Shown in pieces: positions 8,496-16,466 of a stretch of 64,000 nt of DNA (position 1 is its first letter; the number at the start of each line of letters is the position of its first letter). Source of the stretch: Nocardioides guangzhouensis (GTDB taxonomy: Bacteria; Actinomycetota; Actinomycetes; Propionibacteriales; Nocardioidaceae); NCBI RefSeq assembly GCF_004519545.1, contig NZ_SDKM01000025.1, positions 22,109 to 86,108 of the forward strand, in the 5' to 3' direction. The position numbers were made by a program, and so were the translations under genes. The notes under the pieces are model-generated. The model saw only the letters and a program-made list of their open reading frames with translations, was not told the DNA's origin and ran no database searches.

Positions 8496-9316
8496 CACCA
8501 CCCGCTGGCAGCAATGCGGGAGCCGTCGATCAGTTGGGCCGCAAGCCGGACAGGGCATGTCGTGGCCCAGCGGCACGTCCAGCGCCCTAGTAGCCCGGTT
8601 GGCATCGCCAGGACCGCGTCAATGGGCTGGGCCATGGTCTCGTAGTTCGCGGTCGTGAACGTCGTGCCGATCAGCCCGGCCTCCTTGGCGACGATGGCCC
8701 ACATGGCGTCCTGGAGCGCGTTCTCCAGCCACGGGCCACGGGCAGCATCGACGGCTTTGCATGCGAGGTACCAGGCACGTTCCGAGCGAGCGGCGACCTG
8801 CTTGCGGACGGCGGTCGTCGCCGGAGCGGCGTACAGGTTCTGCCGGGCCGTGTAGATGGAGGCCTTGGTGGACGAGTAGGTGCTCTCGATCGTGTCGCGC
8901 TGGGTGCTGGTTGTCGCCGCCAGCAGGTCGAGGATCGTGGCCACCCTGCGTCCCGCCCCTCGTCGCCCGAGACGATCTGCCGGATCGTGCCGACACCGCC
9001 GGGCCAGGTCACAGCCTCCATCCCGTGAGTACTCGCGCCGCGTTGACCACGGACGTCCCCACCACGGGGAGTACTTCATACCCACCCTCGTCGGGCTACT
9101 GACGCTCTGCACGACGCTCTGCTCGGACAGGTAGGAGACCAGCGTCTCGCTGAGGAGCCAACCGTGGTTGTAGACCTGCGTCCCCAGAGAAGCACCGGAG
9201 TCGTCGGTGACGATGTTCGGGTCGCGACGACTGCGGAACACCGACTGGCAGAAGCCGCTCGGGGCTACGGTGTTCAGCGGATCGTCCCCAGCGGGAGCCT
9301 GCTTGGTGAGATTCAT
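8492..9316 (-). pseudogene. Unrecognised gene with probable frameshifts
   Basis: The ATG at 9316 has an excellent AAGGAG ribosome site, and the first 80 residues look like real protein. Around 9075-8940 the same frame becomes Arg/Gly/Trp-rich, while coding-like sequence appears in the two other frames (EVLPVVGTSVVNAARVLTG, then MEAVTWPGGVGTIRQIVSG), before returning to a credible frame (ILDLLAATTSTQRDTIEST onward, an alanine-rich helical segment). This pattern suggests at least two indels. I do not recognise the family. The end overlaps the convergent Ymh gene by four bases. Confidence 0.45.
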
Positions 9317-9399
9317 GGGTGCTCCTTGTGAGGTGGGACGGACGGTGCGAGCACTGCTCGATCACTTGCCCCACAAGGGCTGGGCCACTGGCCCCTCGA

Positions 9400-9423
9400 C
9401 AACCAACTGGTTGACGGGTCAAC
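9400..9423. promoter_or_regulatory. Two overlapping palindromes in the divergent promoter region
   Basis: CAACCA-AC-TGGTTG (9400-9413) and GTTGAC-GG-GTCAAC (9410-9423) are both perfect palindromes and overlap by four bases. They lie about 85 bp upstream of the leftward gene and about 90 bp upstream of the PadR gene. They look like operator sites, but the regulator is not known. Confidence 0.45.
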
Positions 9424-9472
9424 GATACCTCGTCCTCAGGGGGAGGGGTTAGCCGATCTAGTTCCGGCTCGG

Positions 9473-9502
9473 TATGTCGACTAACCGACCTATGTCGGCT
9501 AA
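9473..9502 (+). promoter_or_regulatory. Direct repeats before the PadR gene, likely autoregulatory operator
   Basis: TATGTCGACTAA (9473-9484) and TATGTCGGCTAA (9491-9502) are 18 bp apart and end nine bases before the PadR start codon. An inverted half (TTAGCCGA, 9449-9456) lies just upstream. PadR proteins usually repress their own promoter, so this is the best candidate site. Confidence 0.5.
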
Positions 9503-9511
9503 GGTGCTCTC

Positions 9512-9841
9512 ATGAAGGCTCGACGGACGCAGGCGCGATTGGCAATCGCTGCCGCCCTCTTGGCTGGCCCGCAGAGCGTGAAGTGGGGCTACGAACTATC
9601 CCGACAGGCCGGGGTGGGTGCCGGGTCTATGTATCCGTTCCTGGCTGAACTGCTTGCGGCCGGACACTTGACGGACGGGTGGGAGGAGCAGCCGGCAGCA
9701 GGTCGACCGGCCCGGCGCTACTACCGGATCACCGACTCGGGCGAGGAGTACCTCCGCGACTTCCTCGCCTCGGCTCCCGCCGCTAACCGCTCACGCCGGC
9801 ACACAGCCATCCGGCGGCGTCCGGGGACGGTAGAACCGTGA
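9512..9841 (+). CDS. PadR-family transcriptional regulator
   Basis: 109-residue winged-helix protein. The pattern AIAAALLAGP...YELSRQAGVGAGSMYPFLAELLAAGHLTDGWEE, followed by GRPARRYYRITDSGEEYL, is the PadR DNA-binding domain with its recognition helix and beta wing. The long C-terminal dimerisation helix of larger PadR proteins is absent, so this belongs to the short form. It overlaps the next gene by four bases (GTGA), the usual coupling of PadR with a membrane partner. Repeats before the start codon are probable operator sites. Confidence 0.85.
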   Translation: MKARRTQARLAIAAALLAGPQSVKWGYELSRQAGVGAGSMYPFLAELLAAGHLTDGWEEQPAAGRPARRYYRITDSGEEYLRDFLASAPAANRSRRHTAIRRRPGTVEP

Positions 9842-10446
9842 GCGCCCTGACGTTGACCTGGACCACGCTGGCCGTGCTGTTCGTGCTCGGGGCCGCGCCG
9901 GTCTTCGTGGTCCGTCTGGCCGCTCGCATCTACCCGAAGGGTCACCCCCGTCGCGCCGAGTTGGTGGCCGAGATGCAGCACGTCGCGGGGCTGCGCATGG
10001 CCCTGGCGCGCTGGTACTGGATGAGCGAGACGGTTGCGCTGGCCGTCTGGGAGGGAGTGGCCGCACGGCTCGACCAGACCGTGGAGGGCACGCCTGAGAT
10101 CTTCACGATCACCACCTACGGGCCAGCCACGGCCACGATCTCCCGTGGGCCCGACAGGCTCCACTTCACCTTCGACCGCCCGGCCAGCGAGAGAGTGCTG
10201 GACCCGTCCAATCAGGACGACGCGATGCTGATCGACCGTATCAAGCAGCAGAGGAAGGCCGGTCGCAGGTCGCGCCCCTTCAGGTCGGCTCTCGCCTACT
10301 ACTACCTCGTCCGCATGACCATGGTGCGGACTAGGCCGACGCGATACCGCCGAGTGCGCGTGCCTCGGCCCGACGGACGGCACCGAGCACATGCTCGTAC
10401 GTCCACGTTTCGACGTCGCGGACCTCTCCCGTCCGGTCGTCCTTGA
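9838..10446 (+). CDS. Membrane-anchored partner of PadR, unknown function
   Basis: 202-residue frame with one clear N-terminal transmembrane helix (about residues 5-27, LTWTTLAVLFVLGAAPVFVV) followed by a soluble charged region. The GTG start overlaps the PadR stop. From about residue 165 the sequence becomes arginine-rich and overlaps the 3' end of the convergent recombinase remnant, so the natural C-terminus may have been lost when that DNA arrived. It is probably regulated together with padR. The family is not recognised. Confidence 0.6.
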   Translation: MSALTLTWTTLAVLFVLGAAPVFVVRLAARIYPKGHPRRAELVAEMQHVAGLRMALARWYWMSETVALAVWEGVAARLDQTVEGTPEIFTITTYGPATATISRGPDRLHFTFDRPASERVLDPSNQDDAMLIDRIKQQRKAGRRSRPFRSALAYYYLVRMTMVRTRPTRYRRVRVPRPDGRHRAHARTSTFRRRGPLPSGRP

Positions 10447-11035
10447 CCGGACGGCGCACTCCCTCCGCCATCAACTGACGGGCAACAGCGGAACCTGAGA
10501 GCCCCGCGGCATGGAGCGCGGTGATGCGATCCTCGACCTCGACCGGGATGACGCTGGGGCGTCCGGTGTGCTTGCCCTCCCTGCGGAGTTGGGCAAGGAC
10601 TGCCGAAGTCCTCTTGCCGAAGAGGCGACGCTCGAAGTCACCGAAGAGCGAACTGGGCGAAGGCGAGCCATCCCTCCGGCGTGCTGGTGTCGAACGCCTG
10701 CTGGATGGAGTAGATGTTCCACCCGGCTCCCCCCTCAGCCACCGGGTCCACCAACCGGAGCAGCCGCCAGCCCTTGCGGTAGAGCCGGTCCACGTGCCGC
10801 ACCACGACCACGTCGGCGTCCCCGCCGTCGACAAGCGCGGCGACCTCGGCGAAGCCAGGCGGTCGTCGTCGATGCCCGACAGGGCGAAGTCCTCCACGAT
10901 CCGGAGCAGGTCCCAGCCCCTGGCCTCGCAGGCCTCGCGGACCTCGGCCTCCTGCTGCCGCAGCGACAGCCGCTGCTCCTGCTCGGTCTTGTCGCGGTCG
11001 GCCTTGCTGATCCGGACGTACCCCACTGCTCGCAT
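10331..11035 (-). pseudogene. Serine recombinase (resolvase/invertase type) with two frameshifts
   Basis: Start ATG at 11035 with GAGGAG five bases upstream. It begins MRAVGYVRISKADRD, with the catalytic serine of the resolvase fold, then LRQQEAEVREACEARGW and DFALSGIDDD. Near 10,860 the frame shifts: FAEVAALVDGGDADVVVVRH and VDRLYRKGWRLLRLVDPVAE continue in another frame as far as about 10,650. The first frame then resumes with FGDFERRLFGKRTSAVLAQL, GRPSVIP and a helix-turn-helix (SGSAVARQLMAEGV). All the expected domain pieces are present, so the gene was recently intact or the assembly has two indels. Confidence 0.8.
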
Positions 11036-11169
11036 GTCGTCTCCTCGTCCTGCCACGGGCAACCGGGCGGTTGAGGTCAACTCGCTCACTGCCGGATGCC
11101 TCGAGGTCGCGAGTGGTTCCGAGCCTTGTGTCGATTGCGCAGACCGGAAGTGTCCGCACCGTGCTGGCC

Positions 11170-11580
11170 ATGATGAACACCCCTGAAGTCGCCTTGGTCG
11201 CGACCGTCGACGACCGCATGATGGCCAACAACTGGCCCGTAGTGGCCCGTGAGCATCCTCGCGTCGGCCCGCCAGGAATCCGCCACGAAGTTCTTTGGCA
11301 CCGCACCGGTAAATCTGCGGACTGCCTGTCCTGGCGTGACAACGCCGGACAGGTGCGGGGTCTGCTGTACCACTACCGGTGCGACTTCCCTCCGTATGAG
11401 CGACGCGGGAACGTCAACCTCTTGATCGATCCGGCGTGGCATCGGCGCGGACTCGGCAGCTACCTTCTGGCCGAAGCGGACAGGCGCTGGGAACTCGACT
11501 TCTCCCAACAGAGCTACACGACGGCCGGTCTCGCGCTGGTTCGGACGCACCTCGGCACGACAACGAGAAGGCCGTTCTGA
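11170..11580 (+). CDS. GNAT-like acetyltransferase, probably truncated
   Basis: 136-residue frame. The segment NVNLLIDPAWHRRGLGSYLLAEADRRW looks like the acetyl-CoA-binding part of a GNAT fold (R-R-G-L-G-S-x-L), preceded by a strand GQVRGLLYHY. The C-terminal strand expected after the motif is short and ends in unusual residues (TTTRRPF), so the gene may be truncated. No Shine-Dalgarno sequence precedes the ATG at 11170. It lies divergently from the broken recombinase. Confidence 0.5.
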   Translation: MMNTPEVALVATVDDRMMANNWPVVAREHPRVGPPGIRHEVLWHRTGKSADCLSWRDNAGQVRGLLYHYRCDFPPYERRGNVNLLIDPAWHRRGLGSYLLAEADRRWELDFSQQSYTTAGLALVRTHLGTTTRRPF

Positions 11581-11730
11581 TCGGCGGTGGGCTACGACCG
11601 TCCGAGCCTACGTCGCCCGCAGCGCGCGGACGTTCTCGTCCGCGCGCCATCGTCGTGCTGTAGTGCTACGGACCTGCCGCGATCCGCGCATGGGCAGCCG
11701 CGTCATACCGCGTACGAGACTGGACCCCGG

Positions 11731-13050
11731 TCAGGATGCTTGGGCGGGGTCGGGGCGGTGGCTCTTCCAGATGAGGTCGAGGGCGACGCTCAGGGCCAGG
11801 ATGACGAGCAGGGCCACGAGTGTCCCGGGTTCGTCGACGAGCGTGGTCACGGTGAACGACACCAAGACGACCACGGTCGTTAGGTCGGCGACCAGGAGTA
11901 CCCACAGGTTGGCTCCGGTCTCCTGGCGGATGCGGAGGTGGCCGAGGGTGACCAGCGCGAAGACGACTAGCGCGACCGCGCTACCGATCGAGGCGATCGC
12001 GTTGAGGTCGAAGAAGACCGCCAGCACGATGGCGGCGATCGCCGTGGTCACGATCCCGGTCGAGGCGCGTCGGCCGACCCGCGCGCCCATGGCGGGTGGG
12101 AACTGACCACGGGCGGCCATTTCGTCGGCCAGACCGGTTGCCGGGTAGAGCCCGGAGTTGGTGGCGCCTGCCGTCGCGAACAGCGCCGTCACCGTCATCA
12201 TCCAGTAGCCGGCCTGGCCTAGCGTCGGCTCGGCGGCAACGGCGAGCGCGGTGCCGCCGGAGTCGATGACCTCTTGCACGGTGAGGGTTCCGAACACCCC
12301 GATGGAGACACCCAGGTAGACGACGGTTGCGATCCCCAGCGCCAGGTACACGGCCCTTGGGAGCTGCCGCTGGGGATCGGCCAGGTCCTTGGCCGTGAAG
12401 GTGATGACGCCGAAGCCGAGGAAGGCGAAGAAGGTCAGTGCGACGCTGGAGACGATGTCGGCGAACGGTGGGTACCCGGAGAACGCCAGCAGGTCGCGGT
12501 CGGCGGAGGAGAGCGTGGCGACCGAGAACACTGTCAGGATGCCGACGACCACGACGACCACGACGGTCTGTGCTCGGGCGACCGTCCGCGACCCGAGCAC
12601 GTTCAGCGCCGTCATCACCAGCAGCACCAGGACGGCGAACGGCTTGACCCAGGCGTCGTCGTTGGTGAACGCGTCGCTCGCGTAGCTTCCGAAGGAGACG
12701 GCGACCATCGCGGTGATGATCGCGTTCACCGCGAGCAGCATCCAGGCGATCGCACCTGTGAAGTGGCCATCGCCCCAGCCGCGGATCACGTACTCGAGGA
12801 ATCCTCCGCCCGATGGGTAGCGCGCGCCCAACTTCGCGAACGAGTAGCCCTGCAGCACGGCGACGATGCCGGCGAGCAGGAAGGAAACCCACACCGCAGC
12901 GCCGGCGACCTCGCCGGCCGAGCCGAGCAGCGCGAAGATGCCGGCGCCGACCATCGAGCCGACTCCAATGAAGGCGGCCTGACGCACGGACAGCCTGGGG
13001 GCCGTGCTGTCACCAGGCCCCGACGGGTCACCCGACAGGTCCTCGACCAT
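11731..13050 (-). CDS. APC-superfamily amino acid permease
   Basis: 439-residue inner-membrane transporter with about 12 hydrophobic helices. The first helix carries GVGSMVGAGIFALLG, the unwound-helix substrate motif of APC transporters. GGGFLEYVIRGWG and FFAFLGFGVITFTAKD also fit the family, which imports or exchanges amino acids with protons or by antiport. The substrate cannot be told. The ATG at 13050 is preferred to upstream starts because GAGGGGGT precedes it. It stands alone, reading towards the GNAT fragment. It may be cargo of the island or an older chromosomal gene. Confidence 0.85.
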   Translation of the reverse strand: MVEDLSGDPSGPGDSTAPRLSVRQAAFIGVGSMVGAGIFALLGSAGEVAGAAVWVSFLLAGIVAVLQGYSFAKLGARYPSGGGFLEYVIRGWGDGHFTGAIAWMLLAVNAIITAMVAVSFGSYASDAFTNDDAWVKPFAVLVLLVMTALNVLGSRTVARAQTVVVVVVVGILTVFSVATLSSADRDLLAFSGYPPFADIVSSVALTFFAFLGFGVITFTAKDLADPQRQLPRAVYLALGIATVVYLGVSIGVFGTLTVQEVIDSGGTALAVAAEPTLGQAGYWMMTVTALFATAGATNSGLYPATGLADEMAARGQFPPAMGARVGRRASTGIVTTAIAAIVLAVFFDLNAIASIGSAVALVVFALVTLGHLRIRQETGANLWVLLVADLTTVVVLVSFTVTTLVDEPGTLVALLVILALSVALDLIWKSHRPDPAQAS

Positions 13051-13234
13051 GGCACGACCCCCTCGCCCACCTGCGCCGCTCATGAGCGGCCTACCGTCAG
13101 GGTGCCGCTTCCTCCCACGCAAGCGCCATCCCCGGGCTTAGGTCATTCCGCGATGTTGCGAACCGGCGTTGCTGGTGCGGACTCGCCGATCTCCCTTGCT
13201 TGCTCGGCTCAGATAGCCCAGCCCGAGGCGAGAC

Positions 13235-13261
13235 GGCCCTCGAGCCAAGGACTCGAGGGCC
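13235..13261. terminator. 10-bp stem-loop terminator
   Basis: GGCCCTCGAG (13235-13244) pairs perfectly with CTCGAGGGCC (13252-13261) across a 7-nt loop. It lies 60 bp after the stop of the small 38-residue gene reading left and is well placed to end that transcript before the permease. Confidence 0.65.
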
Positions 13262-13321
13262 GCCGGTGAGACGGTCGGAGCCGTCAGACGGTGCACAGCG
13301 ACTTCCCCGTCGCTAACCGGG

Positions 13322-13438
13322 TCACTTGGACTCCTTCACCGTCGTCTTCGGACTCGCCTTCCCGTGCTTCGCCGTCACGTAACGGCCCGAGATCGCGCTG
13401 CGGAACTTTCCTCCGCCGGACTTACTCCCCTTCGCCAT
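13322..13438 (-). CDS. Conserved small basic protein, 38 aa
   Basis: A very short gene with an almost ideal ribosome site (GGGAGGTGATGTCC before the ATG at 13438). The product starts MAKGSKSGGGKFRSAISGRY and ends with a Lys/Thr/Ser-rich tail; about a quarter of its residues are basic. Similar 38-40-residue proteins with the same SGGGxFRSAISGRYVT core are, as I recall, common in actinobacteria and their phages, with no defined role. The stem-loop at 13235-13261 follows it. Basic charge suggests nucleic acid or membrane binding, but this is only inference. Confidence 0.8.
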   Translation of the reverse strand: MAKGSKSGGGKFRSAISGRYVTAKHGKASPKTTVKESK

Positions 13439-13462
13439 GGACATCACCTCCCTTCACTTCAG

Positions 13463-13487
13463 ACACACCTGTCACTCGACAGTGTGT
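13463..13487. promoter_or_regulatory. Imperfect palindrome upstream of the 38-aa gene
   Basis: ACACACCTGTC (13463-13473) and GACAGTGTGT (13478-13487) form an inverted repeat with one bulged base and a 4-nt centre. It ends 25 bp before the small gene's start, where an operator would be expected. Confidence 0.4.
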
Positions 13488-13615
13488 TCGAAGTTGCGGG
13501 AAATCTACGGCCGGCGCGGCCGCCCAGGCACTACGTCTTGTGGTCTCGAAGAGTCCCGGGCCCGGTCGGGTTCCTCCGAAGTCACTGCAATCGAGAACCA
13601 ACCTGCGGTCTGGTC

Positions 13616-15769
13616 TCAGCGCCGGCGCACTCGGGCGAAGAAGGTGCGCGTGGCCTCGGCGCTCTCGTTCGTGACCATCCGAAGGCCGCCGTGCTCGCGA
13701 ACCGGATCCTCGACCAGGAGGCCCTTCCTGATGCGGGTATCGAGCATCGCCACGGAGACTCCAATCTCCTTTGCGAGCGTGCTCAGCCGGGTGGCTCGCT
13801 GCAGCAAGGCGTCCTGTTCCTTGAAGTACAGGCGAACGTTCTCAGCGGTGTCGACCGGTGCGTGGGCGTCACGCGCGGTGAACTCCTCGAGCGCAAGCCC
13901 GGCGCGACGGATGTAGTGCCGGACGACGTCGTAGTCACGCAGGACTTCGGCGGCGAGGTCCTTGAGGGAAACCTGGCCGGCGACTCGCTCCAGCTCCGCC
14001 AGGAAGTCAGACTCGCGGATCAGGTACCCGCCCTGGTACCGGACGGCGGGCAGCTCGCCGGCGCGGATGCGCCCGGCGACGGTCTGCTCGGTGCGTCCGA
14101 GCGCCTCGGCGACCTCAGCGGTCGTGAACGTCGCCTCGCCGTCGACCTCAGGCAGGATCAGCCAGCCCGCGTCAAGCAGCAGGGCGTCAATGCGGGCGGC
14201 GTCCTGCGCGAGAGCGGGGTGGTTTCCCGTGGTGCAGCGTTGAGTCGTCGGGACCTGCAGCGTGCCCAAGTCGGAGATGATGGACTGCTGCATCAGCTGG
14301 GAGATCTTGCGCAGCTTCTTGAGGCTGCGGTCCTCCAGGGTGTACGTCGTGTGCACCAGGGCCGCGCTCGGACGGTGACCGATGGCGCTCTGGATGTGCG
14401 ACTTCTTCACCTTGCCGACTTCGAGGTCGGTCACCAGAGACTTGCGCAGGTAGTGCGGCGTAGGGAGGCGGAACTTGCCCTCGATCTCGTCCTTGTCCGC
14501 CGAGCACCGGATTCCCTCGGCCTTCGCAGCCAGAGCGAGTTGTCGCCGGAAGGACCCCGCTCCGGACTTGTCTCGTGCCTTGAGCCCGGGGATGAGCCGC
14601 GCTCCGTCCCGTTCGAGGCCGTTCTCGTCGACGTGGAAGACGCGGATCACAAGGCGGATGAGGTCCATGAGGGAAGGTGGAACGACCACGAGTCGCACGG
14701 AGCGGAGGTTCTTCAGCTGGTCCTTGGAGTCGGCGACGACCACTTGTCCTTCGGCGTTCGTGAACTTGAACGCCCGGCCGCCCTGCTTCCAGATGCGCAG
14801 GACTCCGGGCTTGCCCGGGCCGTGGTCGGTGATGTCGGTGAGGTGGATGCCGAACGCCTCGCTGATTCGCAGCCCGAGGGTGCGCATGAGCCACAGCGCG
14901 AGCTGGTGGACGACGTGCAGGTGGCCGGCCACGCGGGCGCAGTCCTGGAGGCTTGCCGCGACCACCCGCTCCTTCTTCTTGATGCCGGGCTTGCCGGGCA
15001 GCTTTGCATTCCCGACGTTCGGAGGCACCTGGATCCCGCTCTGACGTGCATGCTCGAGAACCGCCAGCAGCACCCACCGGGTGTTGCGGGCCGTGGACCG
15101 CTTGAGCGGACCCCGGGTCTCGCCTTCGGTGGGGGTGGCGCCGCGGCGAGCGGTCACGAGCCGCGCCGCAGGGTCGTAGAGATCGGCGATGCGGAACTTC
15201 TGGACGGGCGCGGTCACGGCGGGGCGGATGTCATCCTCGCGCAGCCGCGTCTTGAAGGTCGACAAGGAGGCCATGCCGGGGATGGCCAGCGCCTCGGCGC
15301 GGGTGACGAGGTCGTCGGGGTGGACTCCGTCGGGGAGCTCGGCGCAAGGTGTCGGGTCCCCGTCGAGGAGCCAGCGGTACAGGTCCCGCTCGTTCTGGCG
15401 GGAGAACGTCTCCAGGTGCAGGTCGTGCCGCTTGAAGAACGTGTCGATCCGCCGGATGCCTGCCTTCACGGCCTCGGCGCGGACGGCGTCGGCGCGGAAG
15501 TCCTCGAGGTAGACCTCGCGATGCCAGTCGGCCGCGACCTTGGCGAACTCGGTGCCGGCGCGACGCTTCTGAGACAGCAGCTCGGGCGACGGCACAGGGA
15601 GCGGCTGGCCGCTTCGGCGTGCGCCGTCGCCGCGGACGAGCCAGTCGAGGGCGTCCTGGCGTGCCTTGAACGTGTAGCCCTGTCGTTCCCTGGCGCCGAT
15701 GGCCTTGGGCAGGCTGGCCTCCCAGGTGCCGGCGCGGGTGGGTCGGAGGTTTCCCGGGTGCGTGCTCAC
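13616..15769 (-). CDS. int: Tyrosine-type site-specific integrase with C-terminal HTH extension
   Basis: 717-residue integrase, far longer than the usual 380-450. Catalytic residues are visible: Arg301 in LGLRISEAF, His439 and Arg442 in PHYLRKS, His465 in IGHRPS, and the nucleophile Tyr476 in HTTYTLED. The N-terminal 290 residues include an arm-type and core-binding region. About 240 residues follow the catalytic domain, including FTTAEVAEALGRTEQTVAGR with RYQGGYLIRESDFL (about 548-590), a MerR/excisionase-like helix-turn-helix. The GTG start overlaps the upstream excisionase-like stop by four bases, so longer frames are ruled out. It is encoded next to tRNA-Tyr, the inferred attachment site, and should catalyse integration there. 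Confidence 0.85.
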   Translation of the reverse strand: MSTHPGNLRPTRAGTWEASLPKAIGARERQGYTFKARQDALDWLVRGDGARRSGQPLPVPSPELLSQKRRAGTEFAKVAADWHREVYLEDFRADAVRAEAVKAGIRRIDTFFKRHDLHLETFSRQNERDLYRWLLDGDPTPCAELPDGVHPDDLVTRAEALAIPGMASLSTFKTRLREDDIRPAVTAPVQKFRIADLYDPAARLVTARRGATPTEGETRGPLKRSTARNTRWVLLAVLEHARQSGIQVPPNVGNAKLPGKPGIKKKERVVAASLQDCARVAGHLHVVHQLALWLMRTLGLRISEAFGIHLTDITDHGPGKPGVLRIWKQGGRAFKFTNAEGQVVVADSKDQLKNLRSVRLVVVPPSLMDLIRLVIRVFHVDENGLERDGARLIPGLKARDKSGAGSFRRQLALAAKAEGIRCSADKDEIEGKFRLPTPHYLRKSLVTDLEVGKVKKSHIQSAIGHRPSAALVHTTYTLEDRSLKKLRKISQLMQQSIISDLGTLQVPTTQRCTTGNHPALAQDAARIDALLLDAGWLILPEVDGEATFTTAEVAEALGRTEQTVAGRIRAGELPAVRYQGGYLIRESDFLAELERVAGQVSLKDLAAEVLRDYDVVRHYIRRAGLALEEFTARDAHAPVDTAENVRLYFKEQDALLQRATRLSTLAKEIGVSVAMLDTRIRKGLLVEDPVREHGGLRMVTNESAEATRTFFARVRRR

Positions 15770-16161
15770 GCCGCCGCCCCCTTCGCGCCGAGCACCGACT
15801 CGAGCAGCGCGATGGTGCGGTCCCGCTCGGAGGCGACGGCCAGGGCTGCGGAGAGCTCGGCCCGAAGCTGGGCGATCTCCTCGCGGAGGGTGCCGACGAG
15901 CCGAGACTCGCGGGCCGCGGCGAGGGTGGGAGCGACCTCGCGGACCTGGTGGGGCTCGAGGTCGCCGGCGTCGACGAGGTCGGAGGCGGGGACCCGCCAG
16001 GTGCGGCGCCCGGTGGCGTCCTGAACGGCGTTCGGCCAGCGGCCGGCGGCGCGCCAGTCCTTGACGGTGCACAGGTGCTTGCCGATCAGGTCGGCGGCCT
16101 CGGCCAGGGTCAGCAACTGGTTGGCGTCGCACGCCGGGTCGGGCTGCGTCGGGGTAGTCAT
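15766..16161 (-). CDS. Excisionase-like MerR-type HTH protein with coiled coil
   Basis: 131-residue protein. Residues 16-65 (LLTLAEAADLIGKHLCTVKD, then GRRTWRVPASDLV) form a winged helix-turn-helix of the excisionase/MerR type; residues 75-125 are a predicted coiled coil rich in Glu, Leu and Ala. The start ATG at 16161 is chosen because the domain begins just after it; its ribosome site is weak. The stop overlaps the integrase start, so integrase and this factor are made together. It probably directs recombination or represses the element. The attachment region lies immediately upstream. Confidence 0.7.
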   Translation of the reverse strand: MTTPTQPDPACDANQLLTLAEAADLIGKHLCTVKDWRAAGRWPNAVQDATGRRTWRVPASDLVDAGDLEPHQVREVAPTLAAARESRLVGTLREEIAQLRAELSAALAVASERDRTIALLESVLGAKGAAA

Positions 16162-16352
16162 GGCCGGGACCGTCGTGAGCACCGGAGGCTGCGCAATCGC
16201 TGCACGTCGAGGGTCAACCAGGATGGTCAGGAGGGTGCCGCGGCACCCCTGATGACCCCCGTTCCCCCCTGCGACCGGGGGTCGCTCCCAGCGTAGGCAG
16301 GCGGGGACGACGACCTGGGGTGACCGGGGGTGTCCAGGGGTCAGACCCCCGG

Positions 16353-16380
16353 GATTCCCAACATGATTCCCAAGATTGGG
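16353..16380. repeat. Tandem 12-bp direct repeats in the attachment region
   Basis: GATTCCCAACAT (16353-16364) and GATTCCCAAGAT (16365-16376) are directly adjacent, and CCCAAGATTGGG (16369-16380) is a palindrome overlapping the second. They lie between the excisionase-like gene and tRNA-Tyr, where arm-type integrase or excisionase sites are expected. Confidence 0.55.
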
Positions 16381-16423
16381 GTGCCCGAGGCCCCCTTCAG
16401 GGCCAAAAACGGCCGCGAAAACG

Positions 16424-16454
16424 CGTTGACCCCCGCCTGAGGCGGGGGTCAACG
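16424..16454 (-). terminator. 14-bp stem terminator of tRNA-Tyr
   Basis: CGTTGACCCCCGCC (16424-16437) pairs perfectly with GGCGGGGGTCAACG (16441-16454) over a 3-nt loop. On the minus strand it follows the tRNA by 12 bases and is itself followed by T-rich sequence (CGTTTTCGCGGCCGTTTTTG), a typical intrinsic terminator. Confidence 0.85.
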
Positions 16455-16466
16455 TTCCCTGAAACG

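Larger units (their letters stand above)
1..16466. mobile_element. Integrative element or genomic island (left end outside window)
   Basis: The region between the left window edge and the 3' end of tRNA-Tyr holds restriction, recombinase, nuclease, small unknown and broken genes, and no core housekeeping genes. A tyrosine integrase and an excisionase-like gene lie next to the tRNA and read away from it, the usual layout of an element integrated at a tRNA 3' end. Two recombinase-type genes and at least two disrupted frames suggest layered insertions and decay. No second copy of the tRNA 3' end is visible, so the left junction is inferred to lie before position 1. The APC permease at 11,731 could be cargo or a chromosomal remnant. 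Confidence 0.6.
16162..16466. other. Inferred attachment region between xis-like gene and tRNA-Tyr
   Basis: This gene-free 305 bp holds the tandem repeats at 16353-16376, a palindrome, C/G-rich mirror-like runs and the tRNA terminator at 16424-16454. The crossover site itself should be in the 3' part of the tRNA. The promoter for the xis-int operon must also lie here. Confidence 0.5.

Noticed and set aside
13364..16024. Long plus-strand open frame of 886 codons over the integrase
   Set aside because: It lies opposite the integrase, whose catalytic motifs are clear, and its residues are the mirror pattern of high-GC coding DNA. No ribosome site or family supports it.
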